NCBI RefSeq assembly: GCF_002706795.1
Contig: NZ_CP017705.1
Location: 2,846,001 to 2,910,000, forward strand
From: Brevibacillus laterosporus DSM 25
Lineage (GTDB): Bacteria > Bacillota > Bacilli > Brevibacillales > Brevibacillaceae
DNA length: 64,000 nt
Direction: 5' to 3'
The first letter of the stretch is position 1, and each line of letters begins with the position of its first letter. The translations under genes were made by a program, and so were the position numbers. The notes under the pieces are model-generated. The model did not search any database, had not been told where the DNA came from, and saw only the letters and a list, made by a program, of their open reading frames with translations. Below are positions 25,136 to 33,826 of the stretch, piece after piece.

Positions 25136-25903
25136 TTATTTGATTAATAGTTCATATACCATTTTTGTAATGAGAGAGACTGACACGATAAGAAACAACG
25201 GGCGCACATAGCGAACACCAGTCATAACTGCCACACGGGCACCAAGAGTTGCGCCTAAAATCATGGCCAATCCCATAACTAAGCCAATAGAAAAGAGAAC
25301 TTTACCATTCCAGATGAATACAGCAAGTGATGAGATATTGCTGGCTAGATTCAGGATACGACCATTACCAGCAGCGATTACAAAATCATAGCCGAATAGT
25401 AGCACCATGAGGAATACAAAGAAGGAGCCTGTGCCAGGACCGAAAAAACCGTCGTAGAAACCGATCAAAAAGGCAAATAAAATGCCCCAGCTAACTGTAA
25501 AGGTTGTGTACCCTTTAAAATTTGCTTCATGGCCAAACTTTTTGTTTAGAAGAGTATAAACAAAGATAAGACCCATCATAATAATAACTAGCGTGTTAAG
25601 AAAGCCTTGAGGAACATCTAAAACCGTCAGGGCACCTATCCATGCACCGATAAATGAAACAGGAGCGAGGATTAACATTAGCTTCTTATCGTATTTCCCC
25701 ATACTAATGAAGGTGATCGAACTGGTTAGGGACGAAAGAGTACCTGCCAGTTTATTGGTTCCCAATGCAAGGTGAGGGGGAAGGCCTAAACCAAGCAAAG
25801 CAGGAAGAGAAATTAGACCTCCCCCGCCAACACAGCTATCAATGAACGCAGCTAAAAATCCGATTAAAGCAAGTAAAATAATGGTTGATATATCTAGTTC
25901 CAT
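25136..25903 (-). CDS. TauE/SafE (TSUP) family permease
   Basis: 255 residues, about eight transmembrane helices, with the paired TSUP motifs GGGGLISLPALLGLGLP.. (about 26-42, followed by GTNKLAG) and the second-half repeat FYDGFFGPGTGSFF. Family members export or import small anions such as sulfite or sulfonates. The repeat around LGTNK is well conserved, as in YfcA-type proteins. Monocistronic; no sulfur-metabolism neighbours to narrow the substrate. Confidence 0.88.
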   Translation of the reverse strand: MELDISTIILLALIGFLAAFIDSCVGGGGLISLPALLGLGLPPHLALGTNKLAGTLSSLTSSITFISMGKYDKKLMLILAPVSFIGAWIGALTVLDVPQGFLNTLVIIMMGLIFVYTLLNKKFGHEANFKGYTTFTVSWGILFAFLIGFYDGFFGPGTGSFFVFLMVLLFGYDFVIAAGNGRILNLASNISSLAVFIWNGKVLFSIGLVMGLAMILGATLGARVAVMTGVRYVRPLFLIVSVSLITKMVYELLIK

Positions 25904-26037
25904 TTAGAGTCAGACTCCTTTATTCAATTGTGAAATATTTGATAATGTACAGTTTATCATGAGAGATCGGGTTTGCAAGGGTTCAGCCTTCAGTAATGTA
26001 GAATGAAATACCTTACTATACTTTCAATACATTTTAG

Positions 26038-26067
26038 TTGCATTAATCCAGTCATTTACGCTATAAT
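26038..26067 (+). promoter_or_regulatory. sigma-A-type promoter of sodA
   Basis: TTGCAT, an 18-base spacer, TATAAT, located about 57 bases before the sodA start codon. Confidence 0.65.
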
Positions 26068-26124
26068 TAAATAGTAAAGCAAGAGTTAAGGATTTTTTAC
26101 TTACATAAAGGAGGAGTTTTTGTA

Positions 26125-26733
26125 ATGGCACATCAACTACCTGCACTACCATATGCAAACAATGCATTGGAACCACATTTTGATGCACTAACAATGGAAA
26201 TCCACCATGATCGTCATCATGCTACTTACGTTAACAATTTAAATGCCGCTTTAGAAGGTCATGCTGATCTTCAAGGAAAAAGCGTAGAAGAATTAATTTC
26301 TAATCTGGATGCACTTCCAGAAGGTATCCGCACAGCTGTACGTAACAATGGTGGTGGACATGCGAACCACAGCTTATTCTGGGAAATTCTAAGTCCAAAT
26401 GGCGGCGGAAACCCAACAGGTGCTATTGCTGACGCAATCAATGCTGCATTCGGTAGCTATGATAACTTTAAAGCTGAATTTACAAAAGCAGCTACAGGCC
26501 GTTTCGGTTCTGGCTGGGCTTGGCTAATTGTAGACGGTGATAAAGTAGCGATCACATCCACACCTAACCAAGATAGCCCAGTAATGGAAGGTAAAAAGCC
26601 TGTTCTTGGTCTAGACGTTTGGGAGCATGCTTATTACCTGAATTACCAAAACAAACGCCCAGACTACATCGGTGCTTTCTGGAACTTGATTAACTGGGAA
26701 GAAGTAAACAAACGCTTCGAAGCAGCTCGCTAA
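26125..26733 (+). CDS. sodA: manganese superoxide dismutase
   Basis: 202 residues, usual length. It dismutates superoxide to oxygen and peroxide in the cytoplasm. Metal ligands are present at His27, His82, Asp164 and His168 (DVWEHAYY), and the Mn-type stretch [12 protein letters not shown] is intact. Ribosome site aaaggaggag 8 bases before the ATG, its own promoter, and a strong terminator make it a highly expressed single gene. Codon use is biased as expected for an abundant protein. Confidence 0.98.
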   Translation: MAHQLPALPYANNALEPHFDALTMEIHHDRHHATYVNNLNAALEGHADLQGKSVEELISNLDALPEGIRTAVRNNGGGHANHSLFWEILSPNGGGNPTGAIADAINAAFGSYDNFKAEFTKAATGRFGSGWAWLIVDGDKVAITSTPNQDSPVMEGKKPVLGLDVWEHAYYLNYQNKRPDYIGAFWNLINWEEVNKRFEAAR

Positions 26734-26750
26734 TACATGGAATAAATACA

Positions 26751-26801
26751 AAGGGTAAGCCTCCTATTAGATGGATCTAATAGGTATGCTTACCCTTTTT
26801 T
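26751..26801 (+). terminator. sodA terminator
   Basis: AAGGGTAAGC...GCTTACCCTTTTTT, with a second inner stem CCTATTAGAT/ATCTAATAGG. Confidence 0.92.
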
Positions 26802-27271
26802 ATTGTAATGCTATAAGATAAATGTCGACCACAGCCATTGGCTATGATGCACGTTAGGGCTCATCAATTAATGACTTAAAAATTTCCACATAAACCCACT
26901 AATTTCTGCTGTTCTACTCACATTTTTCTCGTCTCCAAGATATAAATAAATCTAGAGGTTGGGTTTTATTTCCTCGTCCTAGTATGAATTTTTTATTTGA
27001 TCCGACAACAACTTTTAAGAAGCATAACATCCTAAAAAGGAATTAGCATACAAATTTAAAAAAGGAACTGTCTAAAACGCTTTCCAAAAAATAAGTGCTT
27101 CACTTTCCTACAAGCCCAATAGTATCTAGCTTTATAAAGGGTTTCCTCCATGCAAATCTGTTTCCTTATAGATGCAATCCTGCCTTTTTGCAAAAACGTT
27201 TCTCTGGACTAACACGGTTTTGGATCGTTACCATTAAACATAGAAAGTTCGGTATGAGGAGGAAATCTACT
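26802..27271 (+). other. 470-base region between sodA and the CDF gene
   Basis: No convincing gene. An upstream in-frame extension of the CDF gene starts at 27095, but its residues lack conserved features and no ribosome site precedes it. The segment around 26840-27060 is AT-rich. It presumably carries the CDF promoter. I found no yybP-ykoY (Mn) riboswitch pattern. Confidence 0.4.
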
Positions 27272-28186
27272 GTGGAAAGTATAGAAGGGAGCACGAAGCT
27301 CCTGAAATACAAAAAGGGAAGCAGAGCCATTAAGATTAGCATCTTCCTTTATTTGATCCTGTCTGTTAGTAAGATTCTGGTTGGGATGTTTGCTCAATCT
27401 GAGGCATTGACAGCAGATGGATGGAATAACGTATCAGATGTGTTGGCGTCTATTGCCCTGATGATTGGTATGTATATTTCCCAAAAACCAGCTGATCACA
27501 ATCATCGATATGGACATTTTCGTGCAGAAACGACAGCAGCCCTATTAGCGGCTTTTATGATGGCAGTGGTAGGAATAGATGTTTTAAAGGGTGCTTTCAT
27601 GAAATTATGGAGACCAGAAGCGCAAGTAATAGCTCCTGATCCTTTATCTATGTATGTAGCTTTTGGTGGTGCTCTCATTCTATATCTCTTATCTCGTTAC
27701 AATATGGCTATTGGCAAAGAAACAGATAATCTGGCAGTTATGGCTGCTGCTTATGATAATCGAAGTGACGCGATTATAAGTATTGGAACATTAATTGGTA
27801 TTGGTACAGCCCGACTAGGCTGGCTATGGGCAGATGCCCTAGTGGCACTTATCGTTGGCTTACTCATTATTAAGACGGCATATGTGGTAGGAAAACAGGC
27901 AGTTGACAGCCTGATGGATGCCTTTGAAGAAGATAAATGGCAAGAGATTCACGATCGTATTATGGAAGTGAATGGTGTTAGCCGAGTGACTGATTTACGG
28001 GCTCGTTATCATGGAAGCGCTGTTCATGTTGATTGTATTATTGAAGTACCATCATCCTTAACTGTAGCAGAAAGTCATGATGTTACGGATAGGATTGAAG
28101 AATATCTGAAAGGCTTTAATGGGATTGAACGAATGCTGATTCATGTAGAGCCAGCTTCCCGTAGACCAAATAAATCTCGAACATAG
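27272..28186 (+). CDS. cation diffusion facilitator, MneP-like
   Basis: 304 residues from GTG at 27272, chosen because aggagg lies 9 bases upstream. Six transmembrane helices and a cytoplasmic ferredoxin-like C-terminal domain (about 205-295). The metal-site sequences ADGWNNVSD (TM2) and AAYDNRSD (TM5) have Asn/Asp where zinc CDFs have His. This matches the Mn-exporting CDF group (B. subtilis MneP/MneS) better than zinc transporters. Export of manganese by proton antiport is the likely role; its position beside sodA may be chance. Confidence 0.87.
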   Translation: MESIEGSTKLLKYKKGSRAIKISIFLYLILSVSKILVGMFAQSEALTADGWNNVSDVLASIALMIGMYISQKPADHNHRYGHFRAETTAALLAAFMMAVVGIDVLKGAFMKLWRPEAQVIAPDPLSMYVAFGGALILYLLSRYNMAIGKETDNLAVMAAAYDNRSDAIISIGTLIGIGTARLGWLWADALVALIVGLLIIKTAYVVGKQAVDSLMDAFEEDKWQEIHDRIMEVNGVSRVTDLRARYHGSAVHVDCIIEVPSSLTVAESHDVTDRIEEYLKGFNGIERMLIHVEPASRRPNKSRT

Positions 28187-28198
28187 AATGTGTCAAAT

Positions 28199-28235
28199 AG
28201 CAAAAGCTCCTCACTAGGAAGGAGCTTTTGCTTTT
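28199..28235. terminator. bidirectional terminator
   Basis: AGCAAAAGCTCCT / AGGAGCTTTTGCT, a 13 bp stem with T runs on both strands, between the convergent CDF and yfhP-like genes. Confidence 0.92.
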
Positions 28236-29243
28236 CTAATTAACCTGAATCTCTTTTTGGGGATTTAATTTTTTGGTTAACTGGTCTTCGCTGTGGTGAA
28301 TCCAGCCTACGAATGAATCGCGAATTTGTTTATCTTGATCTAGATAGACGACAGCTACCAGCATGTAATGCGATTTACCCATATGCTTAGCACGATAACG
28401 CAAATCTTTCCATTTTACTTCATAGCCAAAAGAACGTTGTATCACTTCTGCATGAACATGGTGGGTAAAGGAAAGAAAGGCCTGCACTTTTTTATCCTGT
28501 CTCGTAAGGGTAATAAGCTCTGGCTCAGTTTTTGGAATTGGGAAAATATCAAGCACTAATGGCTCTGAGCCTTGATGTATCTCTCCTACATACCATTGCT
28601 GAGGCGTTTTTACGACGAACGTCCACTGACTCCATGAATAAGTAGGGATTAGCGTATATTCTCCTTTTAGTCCCAAAGAAGATTGAAGATAGGCTAGCTC
28701 ACGTGCATGTACCCGATACCTTTTTACATAATAAAGGGCAATAAATACGTAAATAACAAGGAACAGCTTACCAGGCTCAGCACCAGCCGCCCACAATAAT
28801 AGTCCGATGATATGCAAGGCAAAGATTAGAGGATCAAAGATAAACATGGTACAAAGGGCAACCCATTTTCGACTAAAGGGTCGTAGTGCCTGTGTCCCAT
28901 AGGCGTTAAATATATCGACAAAAACATGTAAAAAGACAGCAAAGAATGTCCAACCGAGTAAATGCCCCCAGTGTTCTTGCGGAATGAAGTATTGGATAAG
29001 TCCAAAAATGGAGAGTGTCCAGATGAAAATAGCAGGGATCGAATGAGAGGCTCCCCGATGGTTGCGGATATATGTTGCATTACCGAGTAGACGAGTAAAT
29101 CCATCAAAATCGGGTGCTTGTTGACCGATGACTGTTCCAATCATTACCGCTTCAGCTAAACCCGGATTGTTTGCTACAACAGGATCTAGATGAGCAAGGG
29201 CGGCTAAACCAAAACCGATGGCAAAATGCGTGGCAGTATCCAT
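28236..29243 (-). CDS. yfhP: YfhP-like membrane-bound metal-dependent hydrolase (DUF457)
   Basis: 335 residues from the ATG at 29243 (MDTATHFAIGFGLA), placed there because gaaaggag lies 9 bases upstream. Four or five transmembrane helices in the first 200 residues with the family's metal-site stretches MDTATH, APDFDGF, NHRGASHSIP and FLHVFVDIFNAYGT; a soluble C-terminal half. It belongs to the LexA-binding/metal-dependent hydrolase family (YdjM, YfhP). In B. subtilis yfhP neighbours mutY and is described as a negative regulator of mutY, fabL and sspE; here it is divergent from mutY, so the order is conserved. Confidence 0.87.
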   Translation of the reverse strand: MDTATHFAIGFGLAALAHLDPVVANNPGLAEAVMIGTVIGQQAPDFDGFTRLLGNATYIRNHRGASHSIPAIFIWTLSIFGLIQYFIPQEHWGHLLGWTFFAVFLHVFVDIFNAYGTQALRPFSRKWVALCTMFIFDPLIFALHIIGLLLWAAGAEPGKLFLVIYVFIALYYVKRYRVHARELAYLQSSLGLKGEYTLIPTYSWSQWTFVVKTPQQWYVGEIHQGSEPLVLDIFPIPKTEPELITLTRQDKKVQAFLSFTHHVHAEVIQRSFGYEVKWKDLRYRAKHMGKSHYMLVAVVYLDQDKQIRDSFVGWIHHSEDQLTKKLNPQKEIQVN

Positions 29244-29527
29244 TAGAAGATTTCTCCTTTCGCACGGGGATGGTGGAAAAATTATGGCACAACTAACGTA
29301 ATTCTTCAATCCTTTCTAGAAAAAAGTATTCAATTCACAGACAGTGACTTCGTTGTGTATCATTCTCTCTACATCTAACAAAAACAATACATCAGTATGG
29401 CAAATGTAGGAGGGCGCTTGTTCAAACCAGTTTTTTTTGGCAAGATGGAAGTAGATGATCTCTGCACTATTGCAATATAAAAAATGGATGTAACCTGAAA
29501 AGTACAAAGGGGAAACAAAGAAAAAGC

Positions 29528-30640
29528 ATGACAAGAAAAAAACAACCAACTATTTATACACTGCCCGATGAATTTCAAGCGTTTGATTTTGCTCAAGATC
29601 TCTTGTATTGGTATGATGCCCAAAAGCGAGATTTACCATGGCGAATAAATCGAGACCCTTATCGTGTCTGGGTTTCAGAAATTATGCTACAACAGACACG
29701 TGTAGAAACCGTGAAACCCTACTATCAAAATTTTATGCAAAAATTCCCTACAGTGGAAGCGCTGGCTGCCGCTCCTGAGGAACAGGTTCTAAAAGCATGG
29801 GAAGGACTAGGTTATTATTCCCGAGCACGTAACTTACAAGCCGCAGCTCGTGAGGTTACAGTTTCGTATGGTGGAGTGGTTCCTGACACACCTGAAGAAA
29901 TTTCTAAGCTAAAGGGTGTAGGCCCATATACAGCCGGTGCCATTTTAAGTATAGCTTATGAAGTTCCTGTACCAGCGGTGGACGGTAATGTAATGCGTGT
30001 GTTTTCCAGACTTTTACTGATGGATGATGATATTGCTAAACCAGCTACACGGACCAAAATGGAACAGCTAGTTAAACAAACAATTCCAATCGGACGAGCG
30101 GGTGACTTTAACCAAGCGATTATGGAATTAGGGGCACTTGTTTGTCTGCCTAAAAATCCGCAATGCCTTACCTGTCCCGTCTTTGATTACTGTTTAGCTC
30201 GAAAAGAAGGCGTGCAGGATACATTGCCCGTCAAAGGGAAGGCAAAGCCACCGCGTCCCGTTCAATTACTAACAGCGGTAGTAAAACGTGACTCCCAATT
30301 CCTTATTCAAAAGCGTCCTGAACAGGGATTATTAGCAGGATTATGGGAATTTCCTATGATAGAGCATGCGGGGACAAAGGATGACGAGGAACAATTGCTA
30401 CGTTTCTTGGAAAAAGAGTATGGACTAGAGGTAGATTTGGGAGATTATCTGATGAATGTACAACATACCTTCTCACATTTGCATTGGAATGTAGATGTGT
30501 ATGTAATGGAGCACATTTCAGGTGAGCCGCTAAAAGAGAATGCTGTGTTTGTTACCTCAGAGGAAATGGCACAATATGCATTCCCCGTATTACACAATAA
30601 GATCATTGCCGAAATATTAGCGAAGGAAGAAAATTGTTAA
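29528..30640 (+). CDS. mutY: adenine DNA glycosylase
   Basis: 370 residues. It removes adenine mispaired with 8-oxoguanine in base-excision repair. Visible parts: catalytic Glu in VSEIMLQQTRV (about 51), helix-hairpin-helix LKGVGPYTAGAI (about 125-136), catalytic Asp in AVDGNVMRV (about 147), the 4Fe-4S ligands of CLPKNPQCLTCPVFDYC (C-x6-C-x2-C-x5-C), and a C-terminal NUDIX-like 8-oxoG reader (about 245-365; GLLAGLWEFP, FSHLHW). ATG start behind aagggga-like sequence. Ends at a strong terminator. Confidence 0.97.
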   Translation: MTRKKQPTIYTLPDEFQAFDFAQDLLYWYDAQKRDLPWRINRDPYRVWVSEIMLQQTRVETVKPYYQNFMQKFPTVEALAAAPEEQVLKAWEGLGYYSRARNLQAAAREVTVSYGGVVPDTPEEISKLKGVGPYTAGAILSIAYEVPVPAVDGNVMRVFSRLLLMDDDIAKPATRTKMEQLVKQTIPIGRAGDFNQAIMELGALVCLPKNPQCLTCPVFDYCLARKEGVQDTLPVKGKAKPPRPVQLLTAVVKRDSQFLIQKRPEQGLLAGLWEFPMIEHAGTKDDEEQLLRFLEKEYGLEVDLGDYLMNVQHTFSHLHWNVDVYVMEHISGEPLKENAVFVTSEEMAQYAFPVLHNKIIAEILAKEENC

Positions 30641-30645
30641 CGGAG

Positions 30646-30673
30646 AAAGCCCCTTCACAAGAGGGGCTTTTTA
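30646..30673. terminator. bidirectional terminator after mutY
   Basis: AAAGCCCCT / AGGGGCTTTTT. It follows mutY on the plus strand and the 53-aa small gene on the minus strand. Confidence 0.9.
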
Positions 30674-30691
30674 CAGGCTTATTCCGATTTT

Positions 30692-30853
30692 TTAGAATCG
30701 ATTCATTAAATAATGGTGCTCAATACATCGTTGTTGGTTTTCTTCACGGATTTTTTCAATACGTTTATGTTGGATATAATCTCGGTATGTTTTCTCCGGT
30801 GATTTCTTTTTACGTTCAATAATAATGGTAAAAAAGATCATTGGAATATGCAC
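30692..30853 (-). CDS. YrzI-like small protein (53 aa)
   Basis: GTG start with a strong ribosome site (aaaggagg, 10 bases upstream). The protein has a short hydrophobic N-terminus (MHIPMIFFTIIIERKKKS) followed by a charged helical tail, ending HHYLMNRF. This pattern matches the YrzI small-protein family of Bacillales, associated with sporulation but without known function. Last gene of a minus-strand cluster of tiny ORFs, followed by a terminator. Confidence 0.6.
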   Translation of the reverse strand: MHIPMIFFTIIIERKKKSPEKTYRDYIQHKRIEKIREENQQRCIEHHYLMNRF

Positions 30854-30888
30854 AGTGCACATCCTCCTTTTATTTTTTGTTCATCCAG

Positions 30889-30954
30889 TCAGGTCCCATC
30901 TAGCGCCTTTACACCTACATACTTCATACGTTGTTTACGTTTAACATTTCTCAT
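30889..30954 (-). CDS. candidate 21-aa basic peptide
   Basis: ATG with gggagg 7 bases upstream, then MRNVKRKQRMKYVGVKALDG and a final Thr before TGA. Lies between the two YrzI-like ORFs in the same direction. The ribosome site is the main support. Confidence 0.35.
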   Translation of the reverse strand: MRNVKRKQRMKYVGVKALDGT

Positions 30955-30986
30955 CTCAACATTCCTCCCATTCAAAGTAAGAATAC

Positions 30987-31139
30987 TTACATAATATACG
31001 GCGTTTGGGCGTCTAACATGTACCGTTTTTCATCGCGTTCTTTAATCCATTGTTCCTGGAAGTAAAGTTCTGTTTGCCTTTCAACAGGCGGCTTGTTGCG
31101 TTTAATCTGAACAGAAAACATAAAAAAATGAAATACCAT
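30987..31139 (-). CDS. YrzI-like small protein (50 aa)
   Basis: The protein begins MVFHFFMFSVQIKRNKPP, like the neighbouring 53-aa ORF: a short hydrophobic start, a basic turn, then a charged helix (ERQTELYFQEQWIKERDEKR). It is probably a paralogue. A ribosome site (aaaggggg) lies about 12 bases before the ATG. A strong hairpin with T run lies 40 bases upstream, so its transcription either starts after that hairpin or reads through it. Confidence 0.5.
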   Translation of the reverse strand: MVFHFFMFSVQIKRNKPPVERQTELYFQEQWIKERDEKRYMLDAQTPYIM

Positions 31140-31181
31140 GACTTGTGTCACCCCCTTTCAATTTCTATGAAAAAAGAACAT

Positions 31182-31216
31182 AAAAAGACCGTAAGATATG
31201 GGTATCTCACGGTCTG
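31182..31216 (-). terminator. terminator/attenuator inside the small-ORF cluster
   Basis: Minus-strand AGACCGTGAGATA pairs with TATCTTACGGTCT and is followed by TTTTATG. It separates the 34-aa ORF from the 50-aa YrzI-like ORF. Confidence 0.8.
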
Positions 31217-31287
31217 AGCGTGTAAAAGTAAATATGCACCGCAAGAGATACCTCTCCTACGATCTACTTATCAGGCATAAAGAATGG

Positions 31288-31392
31288 CTAAACAACCATC
31301 ACCTGTCTGGAAGCGAGGAGAGAAGATGTTATGAAATTATGCATAGCACTATTGTTGCCAACTAATTGTGTAAAGATTCCCATAAACATCAT
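31288..31392 (-). CDS. candidate 34-aa small protein
   Basis: Two adjacent ATGs behind a near-perfect ribosome site (aaaggaggt, 8 bases upstream) open MMFMGIFTQLVGNNSAMHN..., 34 residues, amphipathic with no charged tail. No family recognised. It could be a structural leader peptide for the downstream hairpin and YrzI-like genes, or a small membrane peptide. Confidence 0.45.
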   Translation of the reverse strand: MMFMGIFTQLVGNNSAMHNFITSSLLASRQVMVV

Positions 31393-31657
31393 TTTCTGAA
31401 CCTCCTTTCCATATGACTGGTATTATTCCTTAATAGTATGGCATTATTTTCAATTTGTAAAGCATAATATTAATCATTTGTAAAAAAAAATAAAAACATT
31501 GAAGGCTTATTAATTAGATGGCAATAATTAGGTAATGAGGGCTACACCTTATCCACATTTTCACGTAGCGATGCGATGATATAGCTTGTATAATATAGAA
31601 GTCAATTAGTACCAGATGTTAATAGCTGGTAGATGAAATGTTTTTTTAACATTTTAG

Positions 31658-32434
<777 letters not shown>

Positions 32435-32537
32435 TTCCTGTTAGAAAACTGCTACAATGTTAGTTGTGTTTAAGGGGACAAACTTTCCCTAGTAGTGTAC
32501 AATAGAAAAATGAAGCCGTCTAAGGGAGGCGCCTATT

Positions 32538-32951
32538 ATGATTATTCGGACGTTTCGTCTGGGCGATTATGCGGCAATTACTCGTATTTGGCAAGAAACA
32601 GAATTAGATCGAACTGATACCGAAACGATGGATTCTCTTGCTAAACAATTAGCTTGGGACAGCGACTTGGTTATGGTTGCTGAGGAAGATGGAGAAGTCG
32701 TAGGCGTTATTGTCGGCACGATAGATGGGACTCGTGCTTATTTTTATCGTTTAGCCGTTTCGCTTTCTTCCCAAGGAATGGGCATAGGCCGTAAGTTAGT
32801 GGAAGCTCTAGAGAATCGTTTTCACCAACGTGGAGTCAATCAAATTCTTATCATGGTAAATCAGGCGAATGAACGGGTGCTACCTTTTTACCAAACCATG
32901 GGATATGAGTTGCAACAGTATATTACGCTTTCTAAAAGGATTTCCTCCTAA
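32538..32951 (+). CDS. GNAT-family N-acetyltransferase
   Basis: 137 residues, a full single GNAT domain. The acetyl-CoA site appears as FYRLAVSLSSQGMGIGRKLVEAL (R/Q-x-x-G-x-G/A pattern about 83-96) and the late NERVLPFYQTMGYE is typical of RimI/YpeA-like enzymes. Substrate not deducible. Ribosome site taagggagg. It is the first gene of a pair with ygaC, 47 bases apart. Confidence 0.88.
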   Translation: MIIRTFRLGDYAAITRIWQETELDRTDTETMDSLAKQLAWDSDLVMVAEEDGEVVGVIVGTIDGTRAYFYRLAVSLSSQGMGIGRKLVEALENRFHQRGVNQILIMVNQANERVLPFYQTMGYELQQYITLSKRISS

Positions 32952-32998
32952 AGGAAATATTTCTTTGAAAGATGCAGAATTGAAGAAAGGAGAGAGTC

Positions 32999-33541
32999 AT
33001 GTCGTCGCAAGTACCAGGTTCCATTATACGCATTGAAAGTTTTAAACATAATCAGTCCTTACACCGTACTTGGGATCGCACTACGCTTATTCATACAAGC
33101 GATGCAGTGGTGATAGCCGGTAATGATCGTGTCAAAGTCACAGAGTCTGATGGGCGTGAATGGCGTACAAGAGAGCCTGCAATCTGTACATTTGGACGGG
33201 GACAATGGTTTAATATACTCGCCATGATCCGTGATGACGGGATTTACTATTATTGTAACATCGGTTCTCCTTTCAGTTTAAAAGGAAATTTACTTAGCTA
33301 CATTGACTATGATCTGGATGTGAAGGTCTATCCAGATATGACGTATACGGTATTAGATGAAGAAGAATATGCACTACATAGCGCACAAATGAATTACCCT
33401 CCATATGTAAAAGAACGGGTTCACTTGGCGTTGGATGAGGTTTTGGAGTGGATCAAAGCGAGACGTGGGCCTTTCCAGAGTGGGTTTGTTCAAAGATGGT
33501 ATGAACGTTATCAACTGTTAAAACACAATGATGAAGAGTAG
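32999..33541 (+). CDS. ygaC: YgaC-like DUF402 nucleoside tri-/diphosphatase
   Basis: 180 residues. The DUF402 (Ntdp) fold is indicated by the RTWDRTTLIHTSDAVVIAG start, YYYCNIGSPF (beta strand with metal-site residues), and YDLDVKVYPDMTYTVLDEEEY. The S. aureus homologue hydrolyses nucleoside tri- and diphosphates. In B. subtilis ygaC stands between fabL and ygaD, as here. Ends at a strong terminator. Confidence 0.9.
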   Translation: MSSQVPGSIIRIESFKHNQSLHRTWDRTTLIHTSDAVVIAGNDRVKVTESDGREWRTREPAICTFGRGQWFNILAMIRDDGIYYYCNIGSPFSLKGNLLSYIDYDLDVKVYPDMTYTVLDEEEYALHSAQMNYPPYVKERVHLALDEVLEWIKARRGPFQSGFVQRWYERYQLLKHNDEE

Positions 33542-33565
33542 TCAATTATATGTCATGGACACACA

Positions 33566-33617
33566 CCCCTGTTATCGGTCAAGCGCAAATTTGCCAACGA
33601 TAACAGGGGTATTTTTA
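33566..33617 (+). terminator. terminator after ygaC
   Basis: CCCCTGTTATCG / CGATAACAGGGG, a 12 bp stem with a 20-base loop followed by TATTTTTA. Confidence 0.9.
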
Positions 33618-33826
33618 AATCCCATACGCTTGCAATAGTTAGAAAACAGAGAAAACCGGCTAAAAAGAAAAAGAAACGTGAATTTATTGGAGGTAAATGG
33701 GCTGTTACCATATACTTGACAACAAGACATAACCGTCTATCTGGTGTAAAATCGGTTCACAGAGACTTAGCTTCGGAGGATTAAAGCGGCGCATCCATCT
33801 TTCATACTAACAGCAGGAGGGGTGCT

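Noticed and set aside
26802..27271. yybP-ykoY manganese riboswitch ahead of the Mn-type CDF gene
   Set aside because: I looked for the conserved internal-loop sequences and did not find them.
31216..31250. TTG-started ORF running through the 31182-31216 hairpin
   Set aside because: It would translate the terminator stem; composition is not protein-like.
33640..33786. Open frame with a Lys-rich run (KPAKKKKKREF) before ygaD
   Set aside because: No start codon or ribosome site; it overlaps the likely ygaD promoter region.
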